DNA from: Dastarcus helophoroides
Taxonomy: Eukaryota; Arthropoda; Insecta; Coleoptera; Bothrideridae
NCBI GenBank assembly: GCA_028583605.1
Contig: CM053337.1
Coordinates: forward strand, 18,971,694-19,035,693
Length of the DNA stretch: 64,000 bases
Direction: 5' to 3'
A program made the position numbers and the translations under genes. The notes beneath the pieces are model-generated. The model saw nothing but the letters and a program-made list of their open reading frames with translations, had not been told where the DNA came from and did no database searches. Below are positions 8,606 to 22,744 of this stretch, one piece after another (position 1 is the stretch's first letter; each line of letters opens with the position of its first letter).

Positions 8606-10450
8606 CTGTAACGAAAAAAACTGAAGAAAATGTCCACCATAAGCCACAAAAGTCATTATGTAAATTTCTTAAATAATATAAATATTTATGTTTAATCAAA
8701 GGTAAACATTGAAAAATTTAAGTTAAATATTATAGGTTATAATCAAAGACAAAACCAAGTTAACTATCAGTTCTATATTCTATTTATTCTCATACCATAG
8801 AATCTCTAAAGCACTGAACTAAACACTGTGGCTTGTGATTAAGTCCAAATAAGGTTTCACCCCTTTACCACATCGGCAATTAAATAAATAATTACGCAAA
8901 ATAAAAATTGCTTAATTATTTATTTAATTGCCGATGTGGTAAAGGGGTGAAACCTTATTTGGACCTATACCATAGAATATACATCAAAGTAACTACAAAT
9001 AGTATTGCTACCTATTGGGTAATAGCACAAATACATGACATTTTTACCAGTGTTGCCAATACCCCTAACCTAACATTTCTCCACTTTTTTATGTTTCTCT
9101 CTTTGACTATAGGTTTCCTTAGGTCTAATTCTATAGTAGACGGTCAAATACAATGCCTTATTTTTAATAACTTATCGCTAAAAGCAAACATTTTTCTAAA
9201 TGAACCAAAAAGTGTGCCTATTTAGGCAAAATTCCAATATGTTAAAACTTTAAGTAGAAATCTGTTTCAAAGGGCTTTCAAGGGCGCCCAACAGATGGCG
9301 CGTCGACTTGAAGAAGCTGGCCATTCGTCTAGTGACAAAATGGCAATGGAATGTTGGTGCATAAACTGAATTTTATAATGTTTTCATTACATTCGTAGTA
9401 ATTGTTCGCGAAATTTGTATAAATATGTTGTTGATGTTGTAATTAGTTTAATGTGCGTTGAGGAATCTCGCGTGTAATACAAAAATGGGCCGGATCACGG
9501 CGAATCTTCACCAATTATGAACCATACACTTTTAACAATAGGTAAGCCATGTCTTATCAATCACCTTTGTACATTTTTTTATCGGTGTTGTTGCGTTCGG
9601 GGTGCCGTTGTGCGCGAAATTAAATAGAAAATGGTTTGTGTGATGCCGCCGATTTGGATTTTGTAACTGATCGTTGGTGGCTATGATTGTGAATCTGTGT
9701 GAAATCTATGGGAAGAAATTGGGGTACATTACTTATTTACTCCAGGAAGTTCAATTAAACATTAAATTTGGTCCATTATTATTCAGTTGGTGTGGCTCGA
9801 AGACCTTATTGTTTATAATTTTTCGTTGTTAGCTTTTCCAACGACATAAGTTCATTCATCTTTTTATGATTTGACAGTTAACAATAGACCGAAATCTAAG
9901 CTGTCCTGATATACAATAGATAAACAAATCAGGAAGTATTATCGTTGCAAACAACGCAATTATTTTTAATAAGTAATGTGAAATTAAACCCGTTTTTGTC
10001 CGTATTAGGCAGAATAGTGTGAAAACTAAGTGACATTTGTTTCTACATAATGCCAAATTTAAGGTAGTCTTAGTATTTTATGGGCAATTTGTAATTTTCA
10101 CTAATGAGCGCAGCGTAGTTCTATTTTATTATCGAAAATTCAAATAATTACACCGATTGAAGTGCAACATTATGCTACTGATGTTATCATTTGATATCAT
10201 TGTTTACCAAGCACGTATATTAAAAAAATCCTTTGTTTTGGCAAAAAATTGATATAATAATATGTGATTATCGGTATTAATGACAAGCGTTAATTTTTTT
10301 TTTCGACATTACATGTTTCCTTTCTGAAGTTAAGTAGAGTTGATCGAGGTATTTTGCACTTACTGCTAAAGTTATCATGTATGTAACATTTTTAATTTGA
10401 AAATAACAAAATTGATAATATTTTTTACTGAATAAATCTAAATCAAAACT
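8606..10450. other. Intergenic region with a perfect inverted repeat
   Basis: Mostly unique AT-rich sequence. Apart from the inverted repeat at 8843-8964, the only notable stretch is 9250-9545, which is less AT-rich and ends at AATAG|GTAAGCC near 9540, a possible non-coding first exon (for example of the ephrin gene). That is speculative. Confidence 0.4.
8843..8964. repeat. Perfect 52-bp inverted repeat, 18-nt spacer
   Basis: Bases 8843-8894 are the exact reverse complement of 8913-8964 (arm starts gtccaaataaggtttcaccc). The RNA would form a long perfect stem. It could be a very young foldback or MITE, or a hairpin RNA source. The ORF crossing it is a shadow. Confidence 0.95.
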
Positions 10451-10454
10451 CATC

Positions 10455-10595
10455 ACGAGTAATTTTGCGTTCGAAATTAATTAATTTCGCGTTCGAAATT
10501 GATTAATTTCGCGTTCGAAATTGATTAATTTCGCGTTCGAAATTGATTAATTTCGCTTTCGAATTTGATTAATTTTGCGTTCGAAATTACAATTG
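10455..10595. repeat. 22-bp minisatellite, about 6 copies
   Basis: Tandem attaatttcgcgttcgaaat units, the last two diverged. The core contains a TTCGCGTTCGAA near-palindrome. Confidence 0.85.
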
Positions 10596-11000
10596 TCTTA
10601 CTTTTTGTCTTAAAATATTGACTGTAAATTTGAAATCTTGACTTCCAAAAACCACTTTTCGACGATAATTTCGAAGTTTCAGATTTAATAATTTCTTGTA
10701 ATAATTTCAAGTCCAACCTCGAGATTAACCTCAAAATTTAGTCCTTTCCCTCGAGTTATCACCAAACCAGAAAAAACTGAATTATAAGAAACTCCCCATT
10801 AGTTAACAGGTTCTCGTACTTTTTATAAAAGTAGCAGACTTGATAGCGTTTTCCTGCCCAAACTGTAATAAATTTTTTTGAGATCGGTTTGTGAATTTGT
10901 GCTAAATTATCGGAAATGTTGAATCAAAACAAAAATAAAAAATAAACGTATTCCTGATTTCATTGTTGTATCTAATGATTGTGATCATCCATTTGAGGAA
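10596..11000. other. Intergenic AT-rich spacer
   Basis: No gene or clear repeat seen between the 22-bp array and the large satellite. Confidence 0.4.
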
Positions 11001-11019
11001 AACTACGTTCAGAAGTCCA

Positions 11020-14000
11020 CCAATGGATAATAAACACTTTCACTTTTTCCTGAATTTTCCAAATTTGCGGGCAACTTTTCCAATTTTTCTTTCCCTAAAA
11101 ACTATTCAAAATATTACGGACATTTAAATGAAAATTAGCCAAATTTCAAGACGTTCCGCGCATCAGTTTTCCCGAATTTTCCGGGCAACTTTTTCAATTT
11201 TTTTCCCCCTAAATGCCCTAATCGAACTACTACGAACATTTTAAAAAAATTGTTGAATTAGCTCGATTTGACTAGTTTTTAAAATTTGTTATCTTCAGTT
11301 TTCCCGAATTTTTCAATTTTCCGGCCAACTTTTCCATTTTTTGCCCATAAATGCCCTAATCGAATTACTACGAACATTTAAAAAAAATAGCCGAATTAGC
11401 TCGATTTGACTATTTTTTAAAAATCTTCGTTCGGTACCGTCAGTTTTTCCGAATTTTCCGGACCAACATTTTCCAATTTTTTCCTAAATGCACTAATCGA
11501 ACTCCTACGAACGCTTTTAAAAAATAGTCAAGCTTGATTAAACTATTTAAAAAAAATCTTCGTTCAGCAGCTTCAATTTTCCCCAATTTTCCGGGAAATT
11601 TTTCCAATATTCCTTTCCCTAAAGACGTTATTCGAACCATTAGGAACATTTCAAAAAATTTGCCAAATCGATTCAGGACTTTTAGTTTTTCTCGAATTTT
11701 CCAATTTTCCGGGCAACTTTTTCAATTTTTTTCCCCCCCTAAATACCCTAATCTAACTACTACGAACATTTTAAAAAAATTGTCGAATTAACTCGATTTG
11801 ACTATTTTTGAAAATTTGATACCCTCAGTTTATCCCGAATTTTTCAATTTTCCGGCCAACTTTTCCATTTTTTGCCCCATAAATGCCCTAAACGAATTAC
11901 TACGAACATTTTTAAAAAATAGCCGAATTAGCTCGATTTAACTATTTTTTAAAATCTTTGTTCGGTACCTTCAGTTTTTCCGAATTTTCCGGCCAACTTT
12001 TCCAATTTTTCCCTAAATGCCCCAATCGAACTACTACGAACGTTTTTAAAAAATAGTCAAGCCTGATTAAACTATTTTTAAAAAATCTTCGTTCAGCAGC
12101 TTAAATTTTCCCGAATTTTCCGGGAAATTTTTCCAATGTTCCTTTCCCTAAAGACGTTATTCGAACCATTAGGAACATTTCAAAAAATTTGCCAAATCGC
12201 TTCAGTACTTTTATTTTTTCTCGAATTTTCCAATTTTCCGGGCAACTTTTCGTTTCTTTTCCTTGAAATACCTATTCAAAGTATTGATAATATTTGAAAT
12301 AAAAGTTAGTCAAGTCCACTACCCGTTTAACATTTTCAGTTTTTCTCGAATTTTCCTGACAAATTTTCCATTTTTCTCGAATTTTCCTGACAAATTTTCC
12401 ATTTTTCTTTACCCAAAGACCCTATTTGAACTATGAACACTTAGAAAATAGCGATTGGCCAAATCGATTCAGCCGTTAAACACTTTCAGTTACTCCCGAT
12501 TTTTCGATTTTCCCGAATTTTCCGATTTTCCAGAATTTTCCGATTTTCCGGGCAACTTTTCCAATTTTGCTTTCTCTAAAATCCCTATTTGAACTACTGC
12601 GAACATTTTTAGAAAGTAGTGAAGTCGATTCAGTCGTTCAGCACTTTCAGTTTTCCCGAATTTACCAATTTTCCGAACAACTTTTAGCTTCTTTCTTATA
12701 AAAACATTGTTTAAAGTATTGATAACATTTAAACTGAAAATGGCCAAATATGTGTACCAGTTCAACGCTTACGTTTTCTCGAATTTTCCGGGAAAATTTT
12801 CAGAATTTCTTTTCCCTAAGCCCTGTTTGAACTATTAGGAACACTAAAATCTAGAACACACTAGAATCGCTAAACTGATCCAACTGATTGGCCAAATTGG
12901 TTCAGCCTTTCAGCACTTTAAGTTTTTCCCCGAATTTTCCGGGAAAGTTTCAATTTTACTTTCTCTAAAAACTCTATTCAAACCACTGGAAACATTTTTA
13001 GAAAATAGCGAAATCGGTCTAGAAGTTCAGTTTTTCCGAATTTTCCAGTTTTCCTGGCAACTTTTCCACTGTTACTTTCCCTAAAAACGTTATTCACGGT
13101 ATCAAAAACATTCAAAATAAAAATTAGCCCAATTTGTCTAGCTGTTTAGCACTTTCGTTTTTCCCGAGTTTTCCGGGCAAATTTTCCAATGTTTTTCCCC
13201 TAAGAACTATATATCAACTCACATGAACATTTTGAGAAATGGCCAAGTCGATCAGCCGTTTTTCCGAATTTTTCATTTTTCCGAGGAAATTTTAAGTTTT
13301 TTCCGAATGTTTTATTTGTCCGGGGAAATTTTCCAATGTCTCCCTAAAAATCCCATTTGAACTATAACGGACATTAATAAAGTTGGGTTAAATCTGTCGG
13401 ACCTCTGGACATTTATCAATTTTTCGGAATTTTCCGGGCAACTTTTTCAATTTCCCTTTTCCTGGAAGCGCTATTGGAACTACTGCGAAGATTTAAAAAA
13501 TCTGATTTAAAAAAAGTCAATTTGGGCCGTTGGCCCCGTTTGGCACTAGGGCTTTCCCGAATTTTCCGGGCTACTTTTCCAATGTATCTTTTCCTAAAAC
13601 ACTTATTCGAACTACTGCAAACATTAAAAAAGAAACGGAAAATATGTCCACTTGTTTGGTGCTATCAGTTTTTTTTTCGAATTTTCCAATTTTCCGGGCA
13701 ATTTTTCCTTTTTAAAAACCGTATTCGAACTACTGCGAACATTTTTAGAAAGTAGCGAAATCGGTCGAGTCCCATTTGAAATATTACAGACATTTTCATT
13801 AAAAATTAGTTGAATCTGTCAAGCCGTTCAGAACTTTTAACTTTTCCAGGATTTTCCCGGCACCCTTTCCAGTTTTTGTTTTCCTAAAAAACTACGAACT
13901 ATAATTAACAATTTTAAAAAAATGATCCAATCGGTCTACACGTTCAATGCTCAATTTTTCTCGAATTTTCCAAGCAATTATCCATTGTTTCTTTCCTTAA

Positions 14001-17000
14001 AAACCGTATTCAAACCATCAGGGACATTTAAAATAAAAATTAGCTAAATCTGTCAACCCGTTCAGCATTTTCTATTTTTCCGGACAACTTTTTCAATGGT
14101 TCTTTCCCTAAAAATCGTATTCGAACTACTGTTAACATTTGTAAAATGAAAAATCTGCCTAGCCATTCAATGCTTTTAGTTTTTCTCGAATTTTCAATTT
14201 TCCGGGCAACTTTTCGTTTCTTTTCCCTGAAATACCTATTCAAAGTATTGATAATATTTAAAATAAAAGTTAGTCAAGTCTATCTACCCGTTCAACATTT
14301 TCAGTTTTTCTCGAATTTTCCTGACAAATTTTCCATTTTCCGAGCAACTTTTCCAATTTTGCCTTCTCTAAAAACCCTATTTGAACTACCGCGAACATTT
14401 TTAGAAAGTAGCGAAATCGATTCAGTCGTTCAGCATTTTCAGTTTTCCAGAATTTACCAATTTTCCGGACAACTTTTGGCTTCTTTCCCATAAAAACATT
14501 GTTCAAAGTATTGATAACATTTAAACTGAAAATAGTCAAATATGTGTACCAGTTCAGCACTTTTACGTTTTATCGAATTTTCCGGGAAAATTTTCAGAAT
14601 TTCTTTTCCCTAAGTCCTGTTTGAACTATTAGGAACGCTTTTAGAGAATCGCTAAACCGATACAACTGATTGGCCAAATTGGTTCAGCCTTTCAGCACAG
14701 TTTTCCCCGAATTTTCCGGGAAACTTTCAATGTTACTTTCTCTAAAAACCCTATTCAAACCGCTGGGAACATTTTTAGAAAATAGCGAAATCGGTCCAGT
14801 CGTTCAATTTTTCCGAATTTTCCAGTTTTCCTGGCAACTTTTCCACTATTAGTTTCCCTAAAAACGTTATTCACGGTATTAAAAACATTCAAAATAAAAA
14901 TTAGCCCAATTTGTTTAGGTGTTTGGCACTTTCGTTTTTCCCGAATTTTCCGGGCAAATTTTCCAGTGTTTTTCCCCTAAGAACCATATTTCAACTCACA
15001 CGGACATTTTAAGAAATGGCCAAGACGATCAGCCGTTTGTTCCGAATTTTTCATTTTTCCGGGGAAATTTTCAGTTTTTCCCGAATGTTTTATTTGTCCG
15101 GCGAAATTTTCCAATGTCTCCCTAAAAATCCCATTTGAACTATAACGGGCATTAATAAAGTTGGGTTAAATCTGTCGGACCTCTGGACACTTATCAATTT
15201 TTCGGAATTTTCCGGGCAACTTTTTTAATTTCCCTTTTCCTGGAAGCGCTATTGGAACTACTGCGAAGATTTAAAAAATCTGATTTAAAAAAAGTCAATT
15301 TGGGCCGTTGGCCCCGTTTGGCACTAGGGCTTTCCCGAATTTTCCGGGCTACTTTTCCAATGTATATTTTCCTAAAACACTTATTCGAACTACTGCAAAC
15401 ATTAAAAAATAAACGGAAAATATGTCCAGTTGTTTGGCGCTATCAGTTTTTTTTTCGAATTTTCCAATTTTCTGGGCAATTTTTCCTTTTTTTTTTAAAT
15501 CGTATTCGAACTACTGCGAACATTTTTAGAAAGTAGCGAAATCGGTCGAGTCCCATTTGAAATATTACAGACATTTCAATTAAAAATTAGTTGAATCTGT
15601 CAAGCCGTTCAGAACTTTTAACTTTTCCAGGATTTTCCCGGCACCTTTTCCAATTTTTGTTTTCCTAAAAAACTACGAACTATAATTAACAATGTTAAAA
15701 AAATTACCCAATCGGTCTACACGTTCAATACTCAATTTTTCTCGAATTTTCCAAGCAATTATCCATTGTTTCTTTTCTTAAAAGTCGTATTCGAACCATC
15801 AGGGACATTTAAAATAAAAATTAGCTAAATCTGTCAATCCGTTCAGCATTTTCTATTTTTCCGGCCAACTTTTTCAATGGTTCTTTCCCTAAAAATCGTA
15901 TTCGAACTACTGTTAACATTTGTAAAATGAAAAATCTGTCTAGCCATTCAACGCTTTTAGTTTTTCTCGAATTTTCCAATTTTCCGGGCAACTTTTCGTT
16001 TCTTTTCCTTGAAATACCTATTCAAAGTATTGATAATATTTAAAATGAAAGTTAGTCAAGTCTGTCTACCCGTTCAACATTTTCAGTTTTTTTCGAATTT
16101 TCCTGACAAATTTTCCATTTTTCTTTCCCCAAAGACCCTATTTGAACTATGAACACTTAGAAAATAGCGAAATCGGTTCAACCGATTGGCCAAATCGATT
16201 CAGCCGTTAAACACTTTCAGTTATTCCCGAATTTTCGATTTTCCTGAATTTTCCGATTTTCCGGGCAACTTTTCTAATTTTGCTTTCTCTAAAATCCCTA
16301 TTTGAACTACTGCGAACATTTTTAGAAAGTAGTGACATCGATTCAGTCGTTCAGCACTTTCAGTTTTCCCGAATTTACCAATTTTCCGGACAACTTTTAG
16401 CTTCTTTCTTATAAAAACATTGTTTAAAGTATTGATAACATTTAAAATGAAAATAGTCAAATATGTGTACCAGTTCAGAACTTTTACGTTTTATCGAATT
16501 TTCCGGGAAAATTTTCAGAATTTCTTTTCCCTAAGCCCTGTTTGAACTATTAGGAACGCTTTTAGAGAATCGCTAAACCGATACAACTGATTGGCCAAAT
16601 TGGTTCAGCCTTTCAGTACAGTTTTCCCCGAATTTTCCGGGAAACTTTCAATTTTACTTTCTCTAAAAACCCTATTCAAACCACTGGCAACATTTTTAGA
16701 AAATAGCGAAATCGGTCCAGTCGTTCAATTTTTCCGAATTTTCCAGTTTTCCTGGCAACTTTTCCACTATTACTTTCCCTAAAAACGTTATTCACGGTAT
16801 TACAAACATTCAAAATAAAAATTAGCCCAATTTGTTTAGCTGTTTAGCACTTTCGTTTTTCCCGAATTTTCCGGGCAAATTTTCCAATGTTTTTCCTCTA
16901 AGAACCATATTTCAACTCACACGGACATTTTGAGAAATGGCCAAGACGATCAGCCGTTTTTTCCGAATTTTTCATTTTTCCGAGGAAATTTTCAGTTTTT

Positions 17001-20000
17001 CCCGAATGTTTTATTTGTCCGGGGAAATTTTCCAATGTCTCCCTAAAAATCCCATTTGAACTATAACCGACATTAATAAAGTTGGGTTAAATCTGTCGGA
17101 CCTCTGGACACTTATCAATTTTTCGGAATTTTCCGGGCAACTTTTTTAATTTCCCTTTTCCTGGAAGCGCTATTGGAACTACTGCGAAGATTTAAAAAAA
17201 GTCAATTTGGGCCGTTGGCCCCGTTTGGCACTAGGGCTTTCCCGAATTTTCCGGGCTACTTTTCCAATGTATCTTTTCCTAAAACACTTATTCGAACTAC
17301 TGCAAACATTAAAAAGGAAACGGAAAATATGTCCAGTTGTTTGGTGCTATCAGTTTTTTTTCGAATTTTCCAATTTTCCGGGCAATTTTTCCTTTTTAAA
17401 AACCGTATTCGAACTACTGCGAACATTTTTAGAAAGTAGCGAAATCGGTCGAGTCCCATTTGAAATATTACAGACATTTCCATTAAAAATTAGTTTAATC
17501 TGTCAAGCCGTTCAGAACTTTTAACTTTTCCAGGATTTTCCCGGCACCTTTTCCAATTTTTGTTTTCGTAAAAAACTACGAACTATAATTAACAAATTTT
17601 AAAAAATTGGCCTAATCGGTCTACACGTTCAATATTCAATTTTTCTTGAATTTTCCAAGCAATTTTTCCATTGTTTCTTTCCTTAAAAACCGTATTCGAA
17701 CCATCAGGGACATTTAAAATAAAAATTAGTTAAATCTGTCAAGCCGTTCAGCATTTTCTATTTTTCCGGACAACTTTTTCAATGGTTCTTTCCCTAAAAA
17801 TCGTATTCGAACTACTATTAACATTTGTAAAATGAAAATTTTGTCTAGCCATGCAACGCTTTTAGTTTTTCTCGAATTTTCCAATTTTGCGGGCAACTTT
17901 TCGTTTCTTTTCCCTAAAATACCTATTCAAAGTATTGATAATATTTAAAATGAAAGTTAGTCAAGTCTATCTACCCATTCAACATTTTCAGTTTTTCTCG
18001 AATTTTCCTGACAAATTTTCCATTTTTCTTTCCCCAAAGACCCTATTTGAACTGTGAACACTTAGAAAATAGCGAAATCGGTTCAACCGATTGACCAAAT
18101 CGATTCAGCCGTTAAACACCTTCAGATTTTTCCGAATTTTCCGATTTCCCCGAAATGTTCGATTTTCCGGGCAACTTTTCGTTTCTTTTCCCTAAAATAC
18201 CTATTCAAAGTATTGATAATATTTAAAATAAAAGTTAGTCAAGTCTATCTACCCGTTCAACATTTTCAGTTTTTCTCGAATTTTCCTGACAAATTTTCCA
18301 TTTTTCTTTCCCCAAAGACCCTATTTGAAGTATGAACACTTAGAAAATAGCGAAATCGGTTCAACCGATTGGTCAAATCGATGCAGCCGTTAAACACTTT
18401 CAGTTTTCCCGAATTTTCCGATTTCCCCGAAATGTTCGATTTTCCGGGCAACTTTTCGTTTCTTTTCCCTGAAATACCTATTTACCTATTCAAAGTATTG
18501 ATAATATTTAAAATAAAAGTTAGTCAAGTCTATCTACCCGTTCAAGATTTTCAGTTTTTCTCGAATTTTCCTGACAAATTTTCCATTTTGCTTTCCCCAA
18601 AGACCCTATTTGAAGTATGAACACTTAGAAAATAGCGAAATCGGTTCAACCGATTGGTCAAATCGATTCAACCGTTAAACACTTTCAGTTATTCCCGAAT
18701 TTTCGATTTTCCCGAATTTTGCGATTTCCTCGTAATTTCCTATTTTCCGGGCAACTTTTCCAATTTTGCTTTCTCTAAAATCCCTATTTGAACTACTGCG
18801 AACATTTTTAGAAAATAGTGAAATCGATTCAGTCGTTCAGCACTTTCAGTTTTCCCGAATTTACCAATTTTCGGGACAACTTTTGGCTTCTTTCCCATAA
18901 AAACATTGTTTAAAGTATTGATAACATTTAAAATGAAAATAGCCAAATATGTGTACCAGTTCAGCACTTCTACGTTTTCATCGAATTTTCCAGGAAAATT
19001 TTCAGAATTACTTTTCCCTAAGCCCTGTTTGACTATTAGGAAACATTTTTAGAGAATCGCTAATTGGTCCGTTAAGCATTTTCAGTTTTTCCCGAATTTT
19101 CCAATTTTCCAGAGAATTTTTTGTAATGTTTTTCCCCTAAAAACCTTATTCGATCAAGAACTTTTAAAATAAAAATTGACCAAATCTGTCAATTAGTTCA
19201 GCACTTCGAGTTTTTCCGATTTTTCAATTATCCGGGCAACTTTTCCAAAACGACTTTCCCTAAAAACCTATTGAACTAATACGAACCTTTAAAAAATATC
19301 TTCAGTTTTCCCGAATTTTTCAATTTTCCGACCAACTTTTCCATTTTTTGCCGATAAATGCCCTAATCGAATTACTACGAACATTAAAAAAAAATAGCCG
19401 AATTAGCTCGCTTTGACTATTTTTTAAAAATCTTCGTTCGGTACCTTCAGTTTTTCCGAATTTTCCGGCCAACTTTTCCAGTTTTTCCCTAAATGCCCTA
19501 ATCGAACTACTACGAACGTTTTTAAAAAATAGTCAAGCTTGATTAAACTATTTAAAAAAAATCTTCGTTCAGCAGCTTCAATTTTCCCCAATTTTCCGGG
19601 AAATTTTTCCAATATTCCTTTCCCTAAAGACGTTATTCGAACCATTAGGAACATTTCAAAAAAATTGCCAAATCGGTTCAGGACTTTTAGTTTTTCTCGA
19701 ATTTTCCAATTTTCCGGGCAACTTTTTCAATTTTTTTTCCCCCTAAATACCCCAATCTAACTACTACGAACATTTTTAAAAAATTGTCGAATTAACTCGA
19801 TTTGACTATTTTTGAAAATTTGATACCCTCAGTTTATCCCGAATTTTTCAATTTTCCGGCCAACTTTTCCATTTTTTGCCCATAAATGCCCTAAACGAAT
19901 TACTACGAACATTTTTAAAAAATAGCCGAATTAGCTCGATTTAACTATTTTTTCGTTCAGCAGCTTCAATTTTCCCAAATTTTCCGGGAAATTTTTCCAG

Positions 20001-20990
20001 TGTTCCTTTTCTTAAAGACGTCATTCGAATCATAAGGAACATTTCAAAAAATTTGCCAAATCGGTTCAGGACTTTCAGTTTTTCTCGAATGTTCCAATTT
20101 TTGGGACAACTTTTTCGGTGTTTCTTTCCTTAAAAACCGTATTCAAGGAATTACGGGCACTTGAAATAAAAATTAGTTAAATGCGTCGTGTTGTTCGGCA
20201 TTTCAGTTTTTCCGGAAGGATTTTCCGAGCAACTTTTCTAATTTTTCGTCCCTAAAAACCGAATTCGAATCACTACGAATATTTAAAAAGATAGTCAGTC
20301 GGTCCAGTCGTTCAGCACAGTTGTTTCTGAATTTTTCGGCCAATTTTTCTTCTCTGAAAACCGTATTCAAATTATTAGGAACATTAAAAAAGATAGTCCA
20401 GTCGTTCAGCACAGTTTTTTCTGAATTTTCCGGCCAATTTTTCTTCTCTGAAAACCGTATTCAAATTACTAGGAACATTAAAAAAGATAGTCCAGTCGTT
20501 CAGCACAGTTTTTTCTGAATTTTCCGGCCAATTCTTCTCTGAAAACAGTATTCAAATTACTAGGAACATTAAAAAAGAGAGTCCAGTCGTTCAGCACAGT
20601 TTTTTCTGAATTTTCCGGCCAATTTTTCTTCTCTGAAAACCGTATTCAAATTATTAGGAACATTAAAAAAGATAGTCCAGTCGTTCAGCACAGTTTTTTC
20701 TGAATTTTCCGGCCAACTTCTCTGAAAACAGTATTCAAATTACCGCGAACATTAAAAAAGATAGTCCAGTCGTTCTGCACAGTTTTTTCTGAATTTTCCG
20801 GCCAATTTTTCTTCTCTGAATACCGTATTCAAATTACTACGAACATTAAAAGATAGTCCAGTCGTTCAGCACTTTCAGTTTTACTGAATTTTCCGGGCAA
20901 CTTCCCTAAAAACCCAATTCGAATTACCACGGAACATTTTAAGATAGTGAGGCGGTCCAGCCGTTTGTCACTTTCAGTTTTTCTCGAATT
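11020..20990. repeat. Large satellite block, ~100-110-bp monomer with 1.8-1.9-kb higher-order units
   Basis: Nearly 10 kb built from diverged ~100-110-bp monomers. Each contains a core like cccgaattttccgggcaact, then a ccctaaaaacc segment, a ttcgaactactacgaaca segment and a gtccagtcgttcagca segment. Higher-order repetition is clear: the block starting ttgggttaaatctgtcggac recurs near 13383, 15161 and 17083 (about 1.78 and 1.92 kb apart). A block at about 11297-12000 is repeated in the same orientation at about 19305-20000. The right end (20310-20870) is a homogenised ~90-96-bp sub-array of 6 copies. All ORFs inside are repeat artefacts. Confidence 0.95.
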
Positions 20991-20999
20991 TTCCGGTAC

Positions 21000-21600
21000 A
21001 CTTCCTGGTTCTTTCGAAATGTTGGATTTTTCAAAAATCGTCGACGTTAAAAGTCAAAGTTTTCAATTTTTCTAGTAACTTTAAGTGGGAATGTCGGAGC
21101 TTTAAAAAAATGCAAACATTCGAGTTTTCATCGAGCTTTCGAGGTAAAAGTCGAAAATTTGGGAATAACACTAAATTAAAAAAATACAGAATAACTTCTC
21201 ATTTTTTTATTTGATGTTATTTTCAAAGTTATTTTCGAAATTGAGTTTCTTCTCAAAGTGGAAATTTTAAGAAAAAGAACTAAAATTTCGCGATGTCGAC
21301 AATAACGAAATTTCGAGGAAAAGAGATGCAATTTAAAGTAAAAAAATTTGAGAACTCATTTCGATGTTGTAACTTCGGATTTATTCTCAAACTACTATTT
21401 GCAAATTGCGTTATGTTTTCGAAATTTAGGAATTATCGTCGAAATATCTAAATTGTACATTTTTCTCGAAATTGTCATTTAGAACTTGCAGTTTCGAAAA
21501 AATTATTCTTTCGAGATAAATGTAGAAATTTCGAGTTGCTTTAGGCAACATTATCATATTTAAAGCTGACGTTTGGAGAAAACTTGGAATTTTCAATGTT
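21000..21600. other. Degenerate AT-rich spacer
   Basis: Words of the TCGAAATTTT type, no gene. It leads into the 20-bp array. Confidence 0.4.
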
Positions 21601-21631
21601 GAAACGAAAATTCGGAAGATTTTTAGAAATT

Positions 21632-21893
21632 TTCGGATATTTCTCGAAATTTCCGGACATTTCTCGAAATTTTCGGACATGTCTTGAAATTTCCGGACAT
21701 TTCTCGAAATTTCCGGATATGTCTCGAAATTTCCGGACATGTCTCGAAATTTCCGGACATTTCTCGAAATTTCCGGACATTTCTCGAAATTTCCGGACAT
21801 TTCTCGAAATGTCCGGACATTTCCCGAAATTTCCGGACATTTCTCGAAATTTCCGGACATTTCTCGAAATTTCCGGATATTTCTCGAAATTTT
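21632..21893. repeat. 20-bp minisatellite, about 13 copies
   Basis: Tandem cggacatttctcgaaatttc units with few changes. Because 20 is not a multiple of three, each ORF cycles through three peptide forms (such as GNFEKCPEIS). They are open on both strands by chance of composition, not coding. Confidence 0.95.
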
Positions 21894-22744
21894 AAGTTTT
21901 GTTTAAAAATTCGAGAAAAAAAATCTCGACATTTGAAAAAATTGGTTCTTTTTCAATAATTAAAATTTTCGACATCTTATAAATTCGAGATTCATTCGAA
22001 ATAAACCAAATTAAAATGTCGAAACTTCAAATTTCATTATCAAAATCGACTTTTCGGAAAAAATATAAGCAAAACTCAAGCGTTTTTGTTTTCACATTTT
22101 TTGTTGAAATCTTCCGGTGAAAACTCGAAATTTCCATATACTTTAAAATTCATTTCGCTTTTAAATCCATTTCTGTTTTGTGATGATTGAATTTGTGTTA
22201 GTTTTTAACCGGCGAGTGATGCTTTAAAAGAAAATGTAGAAAATAAAAAAAAATCAAAATTTGATTACCTAATAATTGTCGAGTCGAGGCACCCATCGAT
22301 GTAAGCCCAAGGCATAGATATAGAGATCGACTTCTAAAAAGTCTCGCAGAAAAAAATGAGATTTGGAGAAGACAATTAAAATTTCAGTTTTTTATTTTTA
22401 AAAGATCCACGTTCCGGAAATTTTTAGAGAGAAGTCGACATTTCGAGATTTAAGGCGAAATTTTGTTAAATAAACTACAGGAAATATCCGAAAGACGAAT
22501 TTTTGAAAATGGATTTTTTTTTAGAAAAAGTCGAAATTTTGTGTTTGTAATCGAAGCTTTAGAGGAGAAAAGTTAGAAACTGGAAGTGTAACGATTTCAA
22601 AATAATTTATGTCTAATTAAAATTTATAGTTTCAATTTTAGAAAAAAAAAATGAAAGTGTAAACTTGGAATGATTTGTGAAATAAAAATTTAAAAACTTG
22701 AAATTTGTAGAAAAAATCGAGTGTAAAGTAGAATTTAGAGAACG
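21894..22744. other. Degenerate AT-rich spacer
   Basis: Diverged TCGAAATTT words and no recognisable gene. A short unique patch near 22290-22340 has normal base composition. Confidence 0.4.

Noticed and set aside
8908..9225. 105-codon plus-strand ORF starting in the 52-bp inverted repeat
   Set aside because: Starts in the repeat, has no domain and reads through AT-rich sequence.
9250..9545. Possible promoter or non-coding first exon ending at AATAG|GTAAGCC
   Set aside because: A single donor-like site and better complexity are not enough without a transcript.
11440..20518. Dozens of 60-115-codon ORFs in the large satellite
   Set aside because: The same peptides recur at the repeat period on both strands and change frame between copies; composition is that of the repeat.
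21426..21959. ORFs of 65-144 codons with GNFEKCPEIS-type repeats
   Set aside because: Translations of the 20-bp minisatellite in several frames.
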